The notes beneath the pieces were generated by a model that worked only from the letters and a program-made list of their open reading frames with translations, was not told where the DNA came from and made no database searches. Below, piece by piece: positions 51,339 to 61,491 of a stretch of DNA of 64,000 nucleotides (position 1 is its first letter; every line of letters begins with the position of its first letter). The stretch is from CBFFRJ01 sp963530515 (GTDB taxonomy: Bacteria > Pseudomonadota > Gammaproteobacteria > Enterobacterales > Enterobacteriaceae). The position numbers and the translations under genes are program-made. The stretch is taken from the NCBI GenBank assembly GCA_963530515.1, contig CAUSEC010000005.1:1-64000 (forward strand). Direction: 5' to 3'.

Positions 51339-53359
51339 TGGATGCCCTGCAATTATTGATGTGGTCAATCTTGCTATACGTTGCCGGGGGCATCGCGTCA
51401 CTTTTACTGGCCCGTCAGGAAGCGCTGGCCATAAAAGTCTCCGGCATCTCCGCCATGGCGGGCGGGCTACTCGGCTTTGCCAGTGCGTTGACGGCGCTTT
51501 CCGCCGGAAAAACGCTTCTCTGGCAGGCAATTGGTCCCTTCCCTTTCGCCCACTTCATTGTGCGCATGGACAGTCTCGCCGCCTTTATGGTGTTGGTGAT
51601 TTCGCTGCTGGTGACGGTGTGCGGCCTCTACTCGCTCTCCTACGTGCGCGAGTACATGGGCAAAGGCGTGGGCGCGATGGGCTTCTTTATGAACCTGTTT
51701 ATCGCCTCGATGGTCGGCCTGGTGGTGATGGATAACGCCTTCTGGTTCATCGTGCTGTTCGAGATGATGTCTCTCGCCTCCTGGTTCCTGGTGATTACCG
51801 ACCAGGATGATGAATCTATCCATGCGGGCCTGCTGTACTTCTTTATCGCCCACGCCGGGTCGGTGCTGATCATGGTCGCCTTCTTCCTGATGTGGCAGCA
51901 GAGCGGGAGCCTGGATTTCGCCAGCTTCCGCGAACTGTCGTTATCGCCAGGCACCGCCTCCGCGGTCTTCCTGCTGGCCTTCTTTGGTTTCGGGGCGAAA
52001 GCAGGGATGCTGCCACTGCACAGCTGGCTCCCGCGCGCGCACCCGGCCGCACCGTCTCACGCCTCGGCATTAATGTCCGGGGTGATGGTCAAAATCGGCA
52101 TTTTCGGCATCATCAAAGTGGGCATCGACCTGCTCGGTCACAGTGGCATTCCGCTGTGGTGGGGCGTGGTGGTGCTGGCCTTTGGCGCGATTTCGTCGGT
52201 GCTTGGCGTGCTCTACGCGCTGGCGGAACATGACATCAAACGCCTGCTGGCCTGGCACACGGTAGAGAACATCGGCATCATTTTGATGGGTGTAGGCACC
52301 GGCATGGCGGGCATTGCGCTCAACCACCCGGTGATTGCCGCCATCGGCCTGCTCGGCGCACTCTTCCACCTGCTCAACCACGCGCTGTTTAAAGGTCTGC
52401 TGTTCCTCGGTGCCGGGGCGATTATCTTCCGCCTGCACACCCGGGATATGGAAAAAATGGGGGCGCTGGCCAAACGGATGCCCTGGACTGCTGGTGCGTT
52501 TCTGATTGGTTGCCTGGCGATTTCCGCCATGCCGCCGCTCAACGGTTTTATCAGCGAATGGTACACCTACCAGTCGCTGTTCTCCCTGACCCGTGTCGAC
52601 GCCATTATTCCGCGCCTCGCGGGCCCCATTGCTATCGTGATGCTGGCGATAACCGGTGCCCTCGCTGCGATGTGTTTCGTCAAAGTTTATGGTGTGAGCT
52701 TCTGCGGCAATGCCCGCAGCGAAAAAGCCGAACAGGCGCGGGAAGTCCCCTGGCCGATGGTCACCGCCATGTGCCTGCTGGCGCTGTTCTGTGTGCTGGC
52801 GGGCGTGGGCGCAAGCGTGGTGGCACCACACTTGTTACTCATCGCGCAATCCCTTACCACGCCCGACACCCTCAGCGTGGCTCAGGGAGCGACATTAATG
52901 CCAGCAGACGCTCAACAGGCAGTGCTGACGCCGTCGGTGGTCTTCCTGTTGCTGATTGCCCTGCCGCTTCTTCCCGGTCTCATCTGGTATGTCAATCGCC
53001 AGACACGCGGTCAGTTCCGTCGCACCGGCGATGCCTGGGCCTGCGGTTACGCCTGGGAAAAAGGCATGGCCCCGTCCGCCGGCAGCTTTACCCAGCCGCT
53101 GCGGGTCATGTTTGGCCCGCTCTATCGCCTGCGTAAGCAGCTCGATCCTGCCGTCCCGCTCAACCGCAGCCTGAGCGGCATCACCGTGGCCGCCACGCGC
53201 ACGGAGCCGTTCTGGGACGACAACATCATCCAACCGCTGGTCGGGATGACCAAACGCATTGCCCGCACGGTGCAGTATCTGCAAAGCGGCGATTTCCGGC
53301 TTTATTGCCTCTACGTGATTGCAGCGCTGGTTGTTCTGCTGCTGACCATTGCCGTCTGA
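51338..53359 (+). CDS. hyfB: Hydrogenase-4 membrane subunit HyfB
   Basis: Large antiporter-like membrane subunit (HycC/NuoL type) thought to take part in ion translocation. The 673-residue protein has about 15 membrane segments; the proton-channel core includes GAKAGMLPLHSWLPRAHPAAPSHASA-type sequence (around 225-245), with lysine and histidine residues in the membrane, and LLAWHTVENIGII. Length matches the family. It begins in the hyfA stop codon. Confidence 0.96.
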   Translation: MDALQLLMWSILLYVAGGIASLLLARQEALAIKVSGISAMAGGLLGFASALTALSAGKTLLWQAIGPFPFAHFIVRMDSLAAFMVLVISLLVTVCGLYSLSYVREYMGKGVGAMGFFMNLFIASMVGLVVMDNAFWFIVLFEMMSLASWFLVITDQDDESIHAGLLYFFIAHAGSVLIMVAFFLMWQQSGSLDFASFRELSLSPGTASAVFLLAFFGFGAKAGMLPLHSWLPRAHPAAPSHASALMSGVMVKIGIFGIIKVGIDLLGHSGIPLWWGVVVLAFGAISSVLGVLYALAEHDIKRLLAWHTVENIGIILMGVGTGMAGIALNHPVIAAIGLLGALFHLLNHALFKGLLFLGAGAIIFRLHTRDMEKMGALAKRMPWTAGAFLIGCLAISAMPPLNGFISEWYTYQSLFSLTRVDAIIPRLAGPIAIVMLAITGALAAMCFVKVYGVSFCGNARSEKAEQAREVPWPMVTAMCLLALFCVLAGVGASVVAPHLLLIAQSLTTPDTLSVAQGATLMPADAQQAVLTPSVVFLLLIALPLLPGLIWYVNRQTRGQFRRTGDAWACGYAWEKGMAPSAGSFTQPLRVMFGPLYRLRKQLDPAVPLNRSLSGITVAATRTEPFWDDNIIQPLVGMTKRIARTVQYLQSGDFRLYCLYVIAALVVLLLTIAV

Positions 53360-53372
53360 GGAGGGAGAGAAC

Positions 53373-54320
53373 ATGTTAGAACCAACCCCTGACTGGTCGA
53401 TGGGCCTGTTTGCCCTCTTCCAGGCGGCGTTCCTGCTGGCCCTGACGCCACTGTTTACCGGCATTTCCCGCCAGATCCGCGCCCGAATGCACTCCCGCCG
53501 CGGGCCGGGAATTCTGCAGGACTACCGTGATTTGCAAAAACTGCTCAAGCGCCAGGAAGTGGCCCCCGCCTCATCCGGCATGATGTTCCGCGTTATGCCC
53601 TGGGTGCTACTCAGCAGCATGCTGGTGGTCGCCATGACCCTGCCGCTGTTTATCCGCACCTCCCCGTTCGCCGGGGCGGGCGACCTGATCACCCTGATTT
53701 ACCTTTTCGCCCTGTTCCGCTTTTTCTTCGCCCTGTCGGGGCTGGACACCGGTAGCCCGTTTGCCGGTATCGGTGCCAGCCGTGAACTGACGCTGGGGAT
53801 TTTAGTTGAACCGATGCTGATCCTTTCGCTACTGGTGCTGGCGCTTTTGGCCGGTTCGACCAACGTGGGGGCTATCAGCACCACGCTCTCAGCAGGCTGG
53901 ATTTCACCGGTCGCCACGCTGCTTGCCATGCTGGCCTGTGGGTTCGCCTGTTTTATTGAGATGGGCAAAATCCCCTTCGACGTGGCCGAAGCCGAGCAGG
54001 AACTCCAGGAAGGCCCGCTTACCGAGTACTCCGGCGCAGGCCTTGCGCTGGTGAAATGGGGCATCGGGCTTAAACAGGTGGTGATGGCTTCGCTGTTCCT
54101 TGCCCTGTTCTTTCCGTTCGGTAATGCCGACACGCTGACCGCGGGCGCAATGCTCCTGGCCCTCATCGTGACCCTTCTCAAATTGCTGGTGGTGTTTGTA
54201 CTGGCGTCGGTGGTGGAAAACTCGCTGGCACGCGGGCGTTTTCTGCTGACGCACCACCTGACCTGGCTCGGTTTCAGTCTCGCCGCGCTGTCGTATGTTC
54301 TTTGGTTAACCGGTCTGTAA
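53373..54320 (+). CDS. hyfC: Hydrogenase-4 membrane subunit HyfC
   Basis: Membrane anchor related to HycD and NuoH; it joins the peripheral hydrogenase arm to the membrane arm. The 315-residue protein has about eight membrane segments and the NuoH-type cytoplasmic loop EMGKIPFDVAEAEQELQEGP, rich in glutamate. The start at 53373 follows GGAGGGAGAG and is 13 bases after the hyfB stop; an in-frame start inside hyfB is not supported. Confidence 0.95.
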   Translation: MLEPTPDWSMGLFALFQAAFLLALTPLFTGISRQIRARMHSRRGPGILQDYRDLQKLLKRQEVAPASSGMMFRVMPWVLLSSMLVVAMTLPLFIRTSPFAGAGDLITLIYLFALFRFFFALSGLDTGSPFAGIGASRELTLGILVEPMLILSLLVLALLAGSTNVGAISTTLSAGWISPVATLLAMLACGFACFIEMGKIPFDVAEAEQELQEGPLTEYSGAGLALVKWGIGLKQVVMASLFLALFFPFGNADTLTAGAMLLALIVTLLKLLVVFVLASVVENSLARGRFLLTHHLTWLGFSLAALSYVLWLTGL

Positions 54321-54336
54321 GGAGCGCGGAATAACT

Positions 54337-55776
54337 ATGGAAACTCTTGCCCTGACGGTCCTGCTGCTGCCCTTTATCGGCGCGCTGGTCGTCTCTCTGG
54401 TGCCCCGGCAGACCGCGCCTGTGCTTGCCACGATCGTTGCGCTGCTGGCGACGATTGCCACGGTCATGCTTGCCGCAGGCTTTCACACAGCGGGCAGCGA
54501 AACCGTTGACATCCCGATGCTCGGCATCGGACAGGTCGCGTTGTTTGGCATGACGGTAGACCGGATAAGCACCCTGATCCTGTTTGTGGTGGTGTTCCTC
54601 GGCCTGCTGGTCGCCCTCTACTCCACGGGGTATCTGACCCGTAATAACCGCGAGCACCCGCATGACGGCAGCAACCGCTACTACGCTTTTCTGCTGATTT
54701 TTATCGGCGCGATGTCCGGTCTGGTGCTCTCCTCAACCCTGCTCGGCCAGCTGCTGTTCTTTGAAATTACCGGCGGCTGCTCCTGGGCGCTCATCAGCTA
54801 CTACCAGTCTGAGAAATCCCAGCGCTCGGCGATGAAAGCCCTGCTCATCACCCACGTCGGTTCGCTGGGGCTGTACCTGGCGGCCGCCACGCTGTTCCTG
54901 CAAACCGGCACCTTTGCCCTGAGCGCCATGAATCAGCTAAACGGCAGCGGCGCGTTGATCGTCTACGGCGGGATCCTGTTTGCCGCCTGGGGCAAATCCG
55001 CACAGCTGCCGTTACAGGCCTGGCTGCCGGATGCGATGGAAGCGCCAACCCCGGTGAGTGCTTACTTACACGCCGCGTCGATGGTGAAAGTGGGGGTCTA
55101 CATCTTTGCCCGCGCCATTTCAGAAGGCGGAGACATCCCGCACGTCATCGGCTGGGTGGGTGTCACCATGGCGACGATTACCCTGGTCTACGGCTTTTTG
55201 ATGTATCTGCCGCAAAAAGACATGAAGCGACTGCTCGCGTGGTCGACCATCTCACAGCTGGCGTGGATTTTCCTCGCCCTGTCGCTCTCCATCTTTGGCT
55301 CGAAACTGGCCTTCACCGCAGGGATTGTTTACATCTTCAACCACGCCTTCGCCAAGAGTCTGTTCTTCCTGGTGGCGGGCGCACTCAGCTACAGCTGCGG
55401 CACGCGCATGCTGCCGCGACTGCGCGGGGTCATGCGTACCCTGCCGCTGGCGGGCATCGGCTTTTGTGTCGCCGCGCTCGCCATCACCGGTGTGCCACCG
55501 TTCAGCGGCTTTTTCAGTAAATTCCCGCTGTTCGCCGCCGGATTCGCCCTCTCTGGTCAGTACCCCATTTTGCTCGCGGTGATGATTCTGGCCCTGGTGG
55601 AGTCGGTCGCCAGCTTCGGCTGGTTCATTTACTGGTTCGGACGGGTGGTGCCGGGTGAGCCCAGTGACGAGGTGGCGCAGGCCGCACCCTTGCCCTGGTC
55701 AATGCGCGCCGTACTGGTGATTCTGGTGGTGATGTCGCTCGCCTCGAGCGTGATTGCCGCAGCGTGGATGGGATAA
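54337..55776 (+). CDS. hyfD: Hydrogenase-4 membrane subunit HyfD
   Basis: Antiporter-like membrane subunit (NuoL/M/N family) that has no counterpart in hydrogenase-3; with HyfE and HyfF it is the reason hydrogenase-4 is proposed to pump more protons. The 479-residue protein has about 14 membrane segments and the conserved core WGKSAQLPLQAWLPDAMEAP, with a membrane lysine, plus LLAWSTISQLAWIF. Length equals the E. coli protein. Confidence 0.96.
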   Translation: METLALTVLLLPFIGALVVSLVPRQTAPVLATIVALLATIATVMLAAGFHTAGSETVDIPMLGIGQVALFGMTVDRISTLILFVVVFLGLLVALYSTGYLTRNNREHPHDGSNRYYAFLLIFIGAMSGLVLSSTLLGQLLFFEITGGCSWALISYYQSEKSQRSAMKALLITHVGSLGLYLAAATLFLQTGTFALSAMNQLNGSGALIVYGGILFAAWGKSAQLPLQAWLPDAMEAPTPVSAYLHAASMVKVGVYIFARAISEGGDIPHVIGWVGVTMATITLVYGFLMYLPQKDMKRLLAWSTISQLAWIFLALSLSIFGSKLAFTAGIVYIFNHAFAKSLFFLVAGALSYSCGTRMLPRLRGVMRTLPLAGIGFCVAALAITGVPPFSGFFSKFPLFAAGFALSGQYPILLAVMILALVESVASFGWFIYWFGRVVPGEPSDEVAQAAPLPWSMRAVLVILVVMSLASSVIAAAWMG

Positions 55777-55787
55777 GGGAGTCAAAA

Positions 55788-56438
55788 ATGACGGGAACAC
55801 TGATCGTTAACAATCTGGCGGGGCTGATGATGTTCACCTCGCTGCTGGTGATTTGTGCCAGACGCTACACCGTCTCCTGCTGGTTGTACGCGCTGCAATC
55901 GCTGGTGCTGGTGTCGATTTTTTTCACCTTGTCACAACTGCTCGACGCCGAACAGCTGCGCATGTGGTCGATTAGCGCCTTCTTCACCAAGGTGCTGCTG
56001 GTGCCGCTCATCATGGGCTACGCCTTTCGCAAAATGGCCCCGGCCGGTGAGGGAGAGCGCCTGTTTGGCCCGGCCGCGATGGTGCTGATGGCCGCCGGGA
56101 TCGTACTGCTCTGCTGGTTTGTGGTGCGCCCGGTGCAGCTGCCGATGGTGGCGCAGCTTAAGCCCGCGCTTGCCGTGGCGCTCGGCCACTTCCTGCTGGG
56201 GCTGCTGTGCATCATCAGCCAGCGCAATATCCTGCGCCAGATCTTTGGCTACTGCCTGATGGAAAACGGCTCGCATCTGGTGCTGGCCCTGCTGGCCTGG
56301 CGCGCGCCGGAACTGGTGGAGATTGGTATCGCCACCGACGCGATTTTCGCAGTGATCGTGATGACCCTGCTGGCGAGAAAAATCTGGCGTACCCACGGCA
56401 CGCTGGATGTTAACAACCTCACAGCGCTGAAAGGATAA
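55788..56438 (+). CDS. hyfE: Hydrogenase-4 membrane subunit HyfE
   Basis: Small membrane subunit with a NuoK-like part, found in hydrogenase-4 but not in hydrogenase-3. The 216-residue protein has about six or seven membrane segments (e.g. LVNNLAGLMMFTSLLVICA-like start, FLLGLLCIISQRNILRQIFG). The start at 55788 (MTGTLIVNN) follows AAGGGAG and lies 11 bases after the hyfD stop. hyfF starts 4 bases after its end. Confidence 0.94.
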   Translation: MTGTLIVNNLAGLMMFTSLLVICARRYTVSCWLYALQSLVLVSIFFTLSQLLDAEQLRMWSISAFFTKVLLVPLIMGYAFRKMAPAGEGERLFGPAAMVLMAAGIVLLCWFVVRPVQLPMVAQLKPALAVALGHFLLGLLCIISQRNILRQIFGYCLMENGSHLVLALLAWRAPELVEIGIATDAIFAVIVMTLLARKIWRTHGTLDVNNLTALKG

Positions 56439-56442
56439 CAAC

Positions 56443-58026
56443 ATGAGTCATGCATTGATGTTTACCTTGCTTTTGCTGACGCCGCTTTTGATTTCAGCGC
56501 TCTGCTTTGCCTGCCGCCTGCGGGGCGATGCAGCAAGGGGGCTGGTCACCGCCGTGCACGTTGTCGGCATCGCTGTACTGATGGTCGTCGCCCTGTGGAC
56601 AGTGGCGGAAGCGGTGAAAGAGGGGGAAATTTTTGGCGCGCATCGCTGGCTGCATATCGACAGCCTCAGCGGGCTTTTCCTCTCCCTGCTCGGCATTATC
56701 GGTTTTCTCACCGGTCTTTACTCCATTGGCTATATGCGCCACGAAGTGGATCACGGCGAAATCACCGTCGGCACATTGTGCAACTACTACGGCTTTTTCC
56801 ATCTGTTCCTGTTCACCATGCTGCTCGTCGTCACCAGCAATAACCTGATTGTGATGTGGGCGGCCATTGAAGCCACCACCCTCAGTTCAGCGTTTCTGGT
56901 GGGGATTTACGGCCAACGCTCCTCGCTGGAAGCCGCGTGGAAGTACATCATCATCTGTACCGTGGGGGTGGCCTTTGGCCTGTTTGGCACCGTACTGGTC
57001 TACGCTAACGCCGCCAGCTTTATGGTGGAGCCTGACCACGCCATCTTCTGGACTGAAGTGCTTAAAGAGAGCAGCAAACTTGACCCGACGTTAATGGTGC
57101 TGGCCTTTGTCTTCGTGCTGATTGGCTTTGGGACTAAAACCGGGCTGTTCCCGATGCACGCCTGGCTGCCGGACGCCCACAGTGAAGCCCCCAGCCCGGT
57201 GAGCGCCCTGCTCTCAGCGGTGCTGCTGAACTGCGCCCTGCTGGTGCTGATTCGCTACTACATCATCATCTGCCACGCCATTGGCAACAGCTTCCCCAAC
57301 ATGCTGCTGATGATCTTTGGCCTGCTCTCGGTCGGCGTCGCCGCGTTCTTTATCCTCGTCCAGCAGGATATGAAACGCCTGCTGGCCTACTCCAGCGTGG
57401 AAAACATGGGGCTGGTGGCCGTCGCACTGGGCATTGGCGGGCCGCTGGGGATTCTGGCGGCGTTGCTGCACACCCTGAACCACAGTCTTGCCAAAACCCT
57501 GCTGTTCTGCGGCTCCGGCAACGTGCTGTTGAAATACGGCACCCGCAATATCAACGTGGTTTGCGGCATGCTCAAAATTATGCCGTTCACCGCCGTGCTG
57601 CTCGGCGGCGGCGCGCTGGCGCTGGGCGGCATGCCGCCATTCAACATCTTCCTGAGCGAGTTTATGACCGTTACTGCTGGCCTTGCCGCCGACCATTTAA
57701 CGGTGACCATCGTGCTGCTGTTGCTGCTGACGCTCGTCCTCGGCGGGCTGGTGCGTATGGTGGCGAAAGTGCTGTTTGCCGCCCCGCCACAGGAAGTGGC
57801 GAGCGGTGAGCTTGGCTGGCTGACCACCCTGCCGATGGTGATTTTGCTGGCGATGATGCTGGTGATGGGCACCCACATTCCACAACCGGTCAGCAAGATG
57901 CTGGCAAATGCCTCCGCCATTGTGATGTCCGGTAATGATGAACAATCAACACAATTTAGCTGGCTGTGGGCGTCCTTCGACACCACTGCCACAACTGCTA
58001 CGCCCGCGCGGGTTCAGGGAGAGTAA
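56443..58026 (+). CDS. hyfF: Hydrogenase-4 membrane subunit HyfF
   Basis: Third antiporter-like subunit (NuoL/M/N family) of hydrogenase-4. The 527-residue protein has about 14 membrane segments and the channel core GTKTGLFPMHAWLPDAHSEA, with a lysine in the membrane and the LLAYSSVENMG helix. Length is one residue from the E. coli protein. hyfG starts two bases after its stop codon. Confidence 0.96.
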   Translation: MSHALMFTLLLLTPLLISALCFACRLRGDAARGLVTAVHVVGIAVLMVVALWTVAEAVKEGEIFGAHRWLHIDSLSGLFLSLLGIIGFLTGLYSIGYMRHEVDHGEITVGTLCNYYGFFHLFLFTMLLVVTSNNLIVMWAAIEATTLSSAFLVGIYGQRSSLEAAWKYIIICTVGVAFGLFGTVLVYANAASFMVEPDHAIFWTEVLKESSKLDPTLMVLAFVFVLIGFGTKTGLFPMHAWLPDAHSEAPSPVSALLSAVLLNCALLVLIRYYIIICHAIGNSFPNMLLMIFGLLSVGVAAFFILVQQDMKRLLAYSSVENMGLVAVALGIGGPLGILAALLHTLNHSLAKTLLFCGSGNVLLKYGTRNINVVCGMLKIMPFTAVLLGGGALALGGMPPFNIFLSEFMTVTAGLAADHLTVTIVLLLLLTLVLGGLVRMVAKVLFAAPPQEVASGELGWLTTLPMVILLAMMLVMGTHIPQPVSKMLANASAIVMSGNDEQSTQFSWLWASFDTTATTATPARVQGE

Positions 58027-58028
58027 AA

Positions 58029-59756
58029 GTGAGTTATTTAGAGCGTGTCAACCTCGATGCCCCTCGTGGCGGATCCTGTCTTGCGGCGTTAAACGCGCAG
58101 TTTCCTGGCGCCATTCTGGAAGAAGAGCGCCAGACCTTCGATCAAACCACCATCACGGTGAAGCTCAATCTGCTGCCGGATATCGTGCATTATCTCTACT
58201 ACCAGCATGATGGCTGGTTGCCTGTGCTGTTTGGTAACGACGAACGCACCCTGAACGGCCATTATGCGGTCTATTACGCGCTCTCCATGGAAGGGGCAGA
58301 AAAGTGCTGGATCGTGGTGAAAGCGCTGGTGGATGCCACCACACGTGAATTCCCGTCGGTCACCCCGAAAGTGCCAGCCGCCGTCTGGGGGGAACGTGAA
58401 ATTCGCGATATGTACGGGCTGATTCCGGTCGGTTTACCGGATCAGCGCCGCCTCGTCTTGCCGGACGACTGGCCGGACGATTTGCACCCACTGCGCAAAG
58501 ACACCATGGATTACCGCCTGCGCCCGGAGCCAACCACCGACACCGAGAACTACTCGTTTATCAACGAAGGCGGTAACTCGGCGCGCATCGTGCCGATTGG
58601 TCCGCTGCATATTACGTCCGATGAACCGGGTCATTTTCGCCTGTTTGTCGACGGCGAACGGATTGTCGATGCCGATTACCGTCTGTTCTATGTCCATCGC
58701 GGGATGGAGAAGCTGGCAGAAACCCGCATGGGCTACAACGAAGTCACCTTTCTGTCGGACCGCGTCTGTGGGATCTGCGGGTTTGCCCACAGCGTGGCTT
58801 ACACCACATCGGTAGAAAACGCGCTGGGCATTGTGGTGCCGCAGCGTGCCCATACCATTCGTTCGGTGCTGCTGGAAGTGGAACGTCTGCACAGCCACCT
58901 GCTCAACATCGGGTTGTCCAGCCACTTCGTCGGCTTCGATACTGGCTTTATGCAGTTTTTCCGCATCCGTGAAAAATCAATGACCATGGCGGAATTGCTC
59001 ACCGGCTCGCGCAAAACCTACGGCCTGAACCTGATTGGGGGTATTCGTCGCGATGTGCTCAAAGAGCAGCGCGTCAAGACCATCCAGCTCGTGCGCGAGA
59101 TGCGTGCCGAAGTCACACAGCTGGTGGATATGCTGCTCTCCACCCCTAACATGGCCCAGCGTACGCAGGGCGTCGGTGTGCTCGACAGGCAAATCGCCCG
59201 TGACTACAGCCCGGTTGGGCCGTTGATTCGCGGCAGCGGTTTCAACCGCGATATGCGTTTTGATCACCCTTATGCCGACTACGGCAACCTGCCAAAAACC
59301 CTGTTCAGCTGGCCGAATGGCGATGTTTTCTCCCGCGTAATGGTGCGTGTGAAAGAGGTGTTCGACTCACTGTCGATGATCGAATACGCGCTGGATAATT
59401 TGCCGAACACGCCGCTTTTGACCGAAGGCTTTACCTATCAGCCACATAAATTTGCCCTCGGCTACGTGGAAGCCCCGCGCGGCGAGGACGTGCACTGGAG
59501 CATGCTGGGCGATAACCAGAAGCTGTTCCGCTGGCGCTGCCGTGCGGCCACTTACGCTAACTGGCCGGTGCTGCGCTACATGCTGCGGGGGAACACCGTT
59601 TCCGATGCGCCGCTGATCATCGGCAGCCTCGATCCGTGCTACTCCTGTACCGACCGTGTGACCCTGGTGGATGTCCGCAAACGTAAATCCACCACCGTGC
59701 CGTACAAAGAGATCGAACGCTACGGTATTGAACGTCGCCACTCGCCGCTGAAATAA
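58029..59756 (+). CDS. hyfG: Hydrogenase-4 large (NiFe) catalytic subunit HyfG
   Basis: Catalytic subunit with the [NiFe] site, related to HycE. The 575-residue protein has an N-terminal NuoC-like part (about 1-170) and a NuoD-like part. Nickel ligands are Cys247 and Cys250 (RVCGICGFAH) and Cys537 and Cys540 (DPCYSC). The 32 residues after Arg543 fit the C-terminal peptide removed from HycE by its protease, so a similar maturation is likely. The start is GTG at 58029, behind GGGAGAG. Confidence 0.95.
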   Translation: MSYLERVNLDAPRGGSCLAALNAQFPGAILEEERQTFDQTTITVKLNLLPDIVHYLYYQHDGWLPVLFGNDERTLNGHYAVYYALSMEGAEKCWIVVKALVDATTREFPSVTPKVPAAVWGEREIRDMYGLIPVGLPDQRRLVLPDDWPDDLHPLRKDTMDYRLRPEPTTDTENYSFINEGGNSARIVPIGPLHITSDEPGHFRLFVDGERIVDADYRLFYVHRGMEKLAETRMGYNEVTFLSDRVCGICGFAHSVAYTTSVENALGIVVPQRAHTIRSVLLEVERLHSHLLNIGLSSHFVGFDTGFMQFFRIREKSMTMAELLTGSRKTYGLNLIGGIRRDVLKEQRVKTIQLVREMRAEVTQLVDMLLSTPNMAQRTQGVGVLDRQIARDYSPVGPLIRGSGFNRDMRFDHPYADYGNLPKTLFSWPNGDVFSRVMVRVKEVFDSLSMIEYALDNLPNTPLLTEGFTYQPHKFALGYVEAPRGEDVHWSMLGDNQKLFRWRCRAATYANWPVLRYMLRGNTVSDAPLIIGSLDPCYSCTDRVTLVDVRKRKSTTVPYKEIERYGIERRHSPLK

Positions 59757-59766
59757 GGAAGATACG

Positions 59767-60315
59767 ATGCTTAAATTGTTGAAAACTATTCTCAGGGCGG
59801 GCGATGTGACGGTGAAATACCCGTTTGCACCCCTGGACGTCTGCCCCGGTTTTCGCGGCAGACCGGAGCTGGATGCGCAGCAGTGCATTGCCTGCGGTGC
59901 CTGCACCACCGCCTGCCCGGCCAACGCCCTGACGATGGAAACCTTCCCCGCAGACAACGCCCGCGTCTGGCAGCTGTTTATTGGCCGCTGCATCTACTGC
60001 GGGCGCTGCGAAGAAGTCTGCCCGACTCACGCCATCCGCCTGACCGAAGATTTCGAACTGGCGGTCACCCGCAAAGCCGATCTGTATTCCCGCGCCACGT
60101 TCCGCTTGCAGCACTGCTCTGAATGCCACCAACCGTTTGCCCCGGAGAAATCAGTCGCGTTAGCCGTTGAGTTGCTGGCCATGCAGCAGGCGAAACCGGA
60201 GCTTATCGACACGCTGCGAGCGCAGGCGCAGGTCTGCCCGGCCTGTAAACGCCGCGCTGCGCTGGAACATCGCGGTAGCACCAACGTTCATTACTATCTT
60301 AAGGAGCAAGCATGA
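59767..60315 (+). CDS. hyfH: Hydrogenase-4 iron-sulfur subunit HyfH
   Basis: Ferredoxin-like subunit related to HycF and NuoI, passing electrons between clusters of the peripheral arm. The 182-residue protein has two [4Fe-4S] motifs, CIACGACTTACP (near 39-50) and CIYCGRCEEVCP (near 77-88), and two additional CxxC pairs towards the C-terminus (CSECHQ, CPACKR). The start is 10 bases after hyfG; the end overlaps hyfI by four bases (ATGA). Confidence 0.96.
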   Translation: MLKLLKTILRAGDVTVKYPFAPLDVCPGFRGRPELDAQQCIACGACTTACPANALTMETFPADNARVWQLFIGRCIYCGRCEEVCPTHAIRLTEDFELAVTRKADLYSRATFRLQHCSECHQPFAPEKSVALAVELLAMQQAKPELIDTLRAQAQVCPACKRRAALEHRGSTNVHYYLKEQA

Positions 60316-61088
60316 GCGCAGATTCCCTGATGCTAACGCAGCATGTCAGCCAGCCGATTTCGCTGGATGAACAGACGCAGCAAATGAAGCAGGTACTGCT
60401 GCGTGATATCAAGCGTTCTGCTTACGTCTACCGCGTGGACTGCGGCGGCTGCAACGGCTGCGAAATTGAAATTTTCTCCGCCATTACGCCGCTGTTCGAC
60501 GCTGAACGCTTTGGTATCAAAGTGGTGGCCTCCCCGCGCCATGCCGATATTTTGCTGTTCACCGGCGCAGTCACCCGTGCGATGCGCATGCCTGCCCTGC
60601 GCGCCTGGCACTCAGCGCCCGATCATAAAATCGCCATCTCCTACGGTGCCTGTGGCGTTGGGGGCGGCATTTTCCACGACCTGTACTGCGTATGGGGTGG
60701 CAGCGACACCATCGTGCCGATTGATGTGTGGATCCCCGGCTGCCCGCCGACACCCGCCGCCACCATCCACGGGTTTGCGGTGGCGCTGGGGCTGCTGGAG
60801 CAGAAACTGCACGCCATTGATTATCAGCAGGGCGATAACGAAGTCGCCGCCGTACGCTGGCCGACGGTGCCGGTGGCCCTGCGCGTGCACATTGAGCGAC
60901 TGGCCCGCCAGCTCGCGGGTTACCGCCAGGGTCGCGACATTGCCGATCGCTTCTTTGCGTTGTTGACCGAAGGTGAGCCAGACCAGCGCATTGCGCGCCT
61001 TCACGGCTGGCTTCAGCAGGCGGCAGACCCGCGTCTGACCTCGATTGTGCAGCAACTGATTGTCGAAATGGAGCGCCAGCATGGCTGA
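60312..61088 (+). CDS. hyfI: Hydrogenase-4 small subunit HyfI
   Basis: Small subunit next to the [NiFe] centre, related to HycG and NuoB; it carries the [4Fe-4S] cluster nearest the active site. The 258-residue protein has the CGGCNGCEIE motif (near 44-53), YGACGVGGG and the late cysteine in IPGCPPTPA. Longer by a few residues than the E. coli protein at the C-terminus. It starts within the hyfH stop and overlaps hyfJ by 8 bases. Confidence 0.95.
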   Translation: MSADSLMLTQHVSQPISLDEQTQQMKQVLLRDIKRSAYVYRVDCGGCNGCEIEIFSAITPLFDAERFGIKVVASPRHADILLFTGAVTRAMRMPALRAWHSAPDHKIAISYGACGVGGGIFHDLYCVWGGSDTIVPIDVWIPGCPPTPAATIHGFAVALGLLEQKLHAIDYQQGDNEVAAVRWPTVPVALRVHIERLARQLAGYRQGRDIADRFFALLTEGEPDQRIARLHGWLQQAADPRLTSIVQQLIVEMERQHG

Positions 61089-61491
61089 ATACGGCGGAAA
61101 AGTGATGTTCTGGACACTGCGACAGAAGTTCGTCGATGACAGCGTCAATGTGGAAGAAAAGAGTCGCCAGGTGATGTACTACTCGCTGGCCATCGGTCAC
61201 CACGTAGGGGTGATCGACTGCCTCAACGTGGTGCTGGAGTGCCCGCTCGACCAGTATGAAGCCTGGCTGGGATTACTCGAAGGGGAAGCCCTGCGCAAAA
61301 TGCGCGGGTTGCTGACCTTCGGGGAAATAGTCATTGATGCCAGCCACGTGAACACCCTCGCCCCGGCGTTTGCCCGGCTGGCGGCAGAAGCCGACGCCCC
61401 CTGGCGCGTCTGGAGTGAACAAATGCTCCAGCATTTACAAGATATTGCGCAGGAACCCGCGATCTATCTGATGGTGCGCCTGTTGCGCTAA
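61081..61491 (+). CDS. hyfJ: Hydrogenase-4 accessory protein HyfJ (HycH-like)
   Basis: Assembly or maturation protein related to HycH, needed for the processed large subunit in hydrogenase-3; not part of the final complex by analogy. The 136-residue protein starts MAEYGGKVMFWTLRQKF, which agrees with the family; the start at 61081 lies inside the end of hyfI. It is the last structural gene of the operon, followed by 160 bases before the hyfR leader ORF. Confidence 0.93.
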   Translation: MAEYGGKVMFWTLRQKFVDDSVNVEEKSRQVMYYSLAIGHHVGVIDCLNVVLECPLDQYEAWLGLLEGEALRKMRGLLTFGEIVIDASHVNTLAPAFARLAAEADAPWRVWSEQMLQHLQDIAQEPAIYLMVRLLR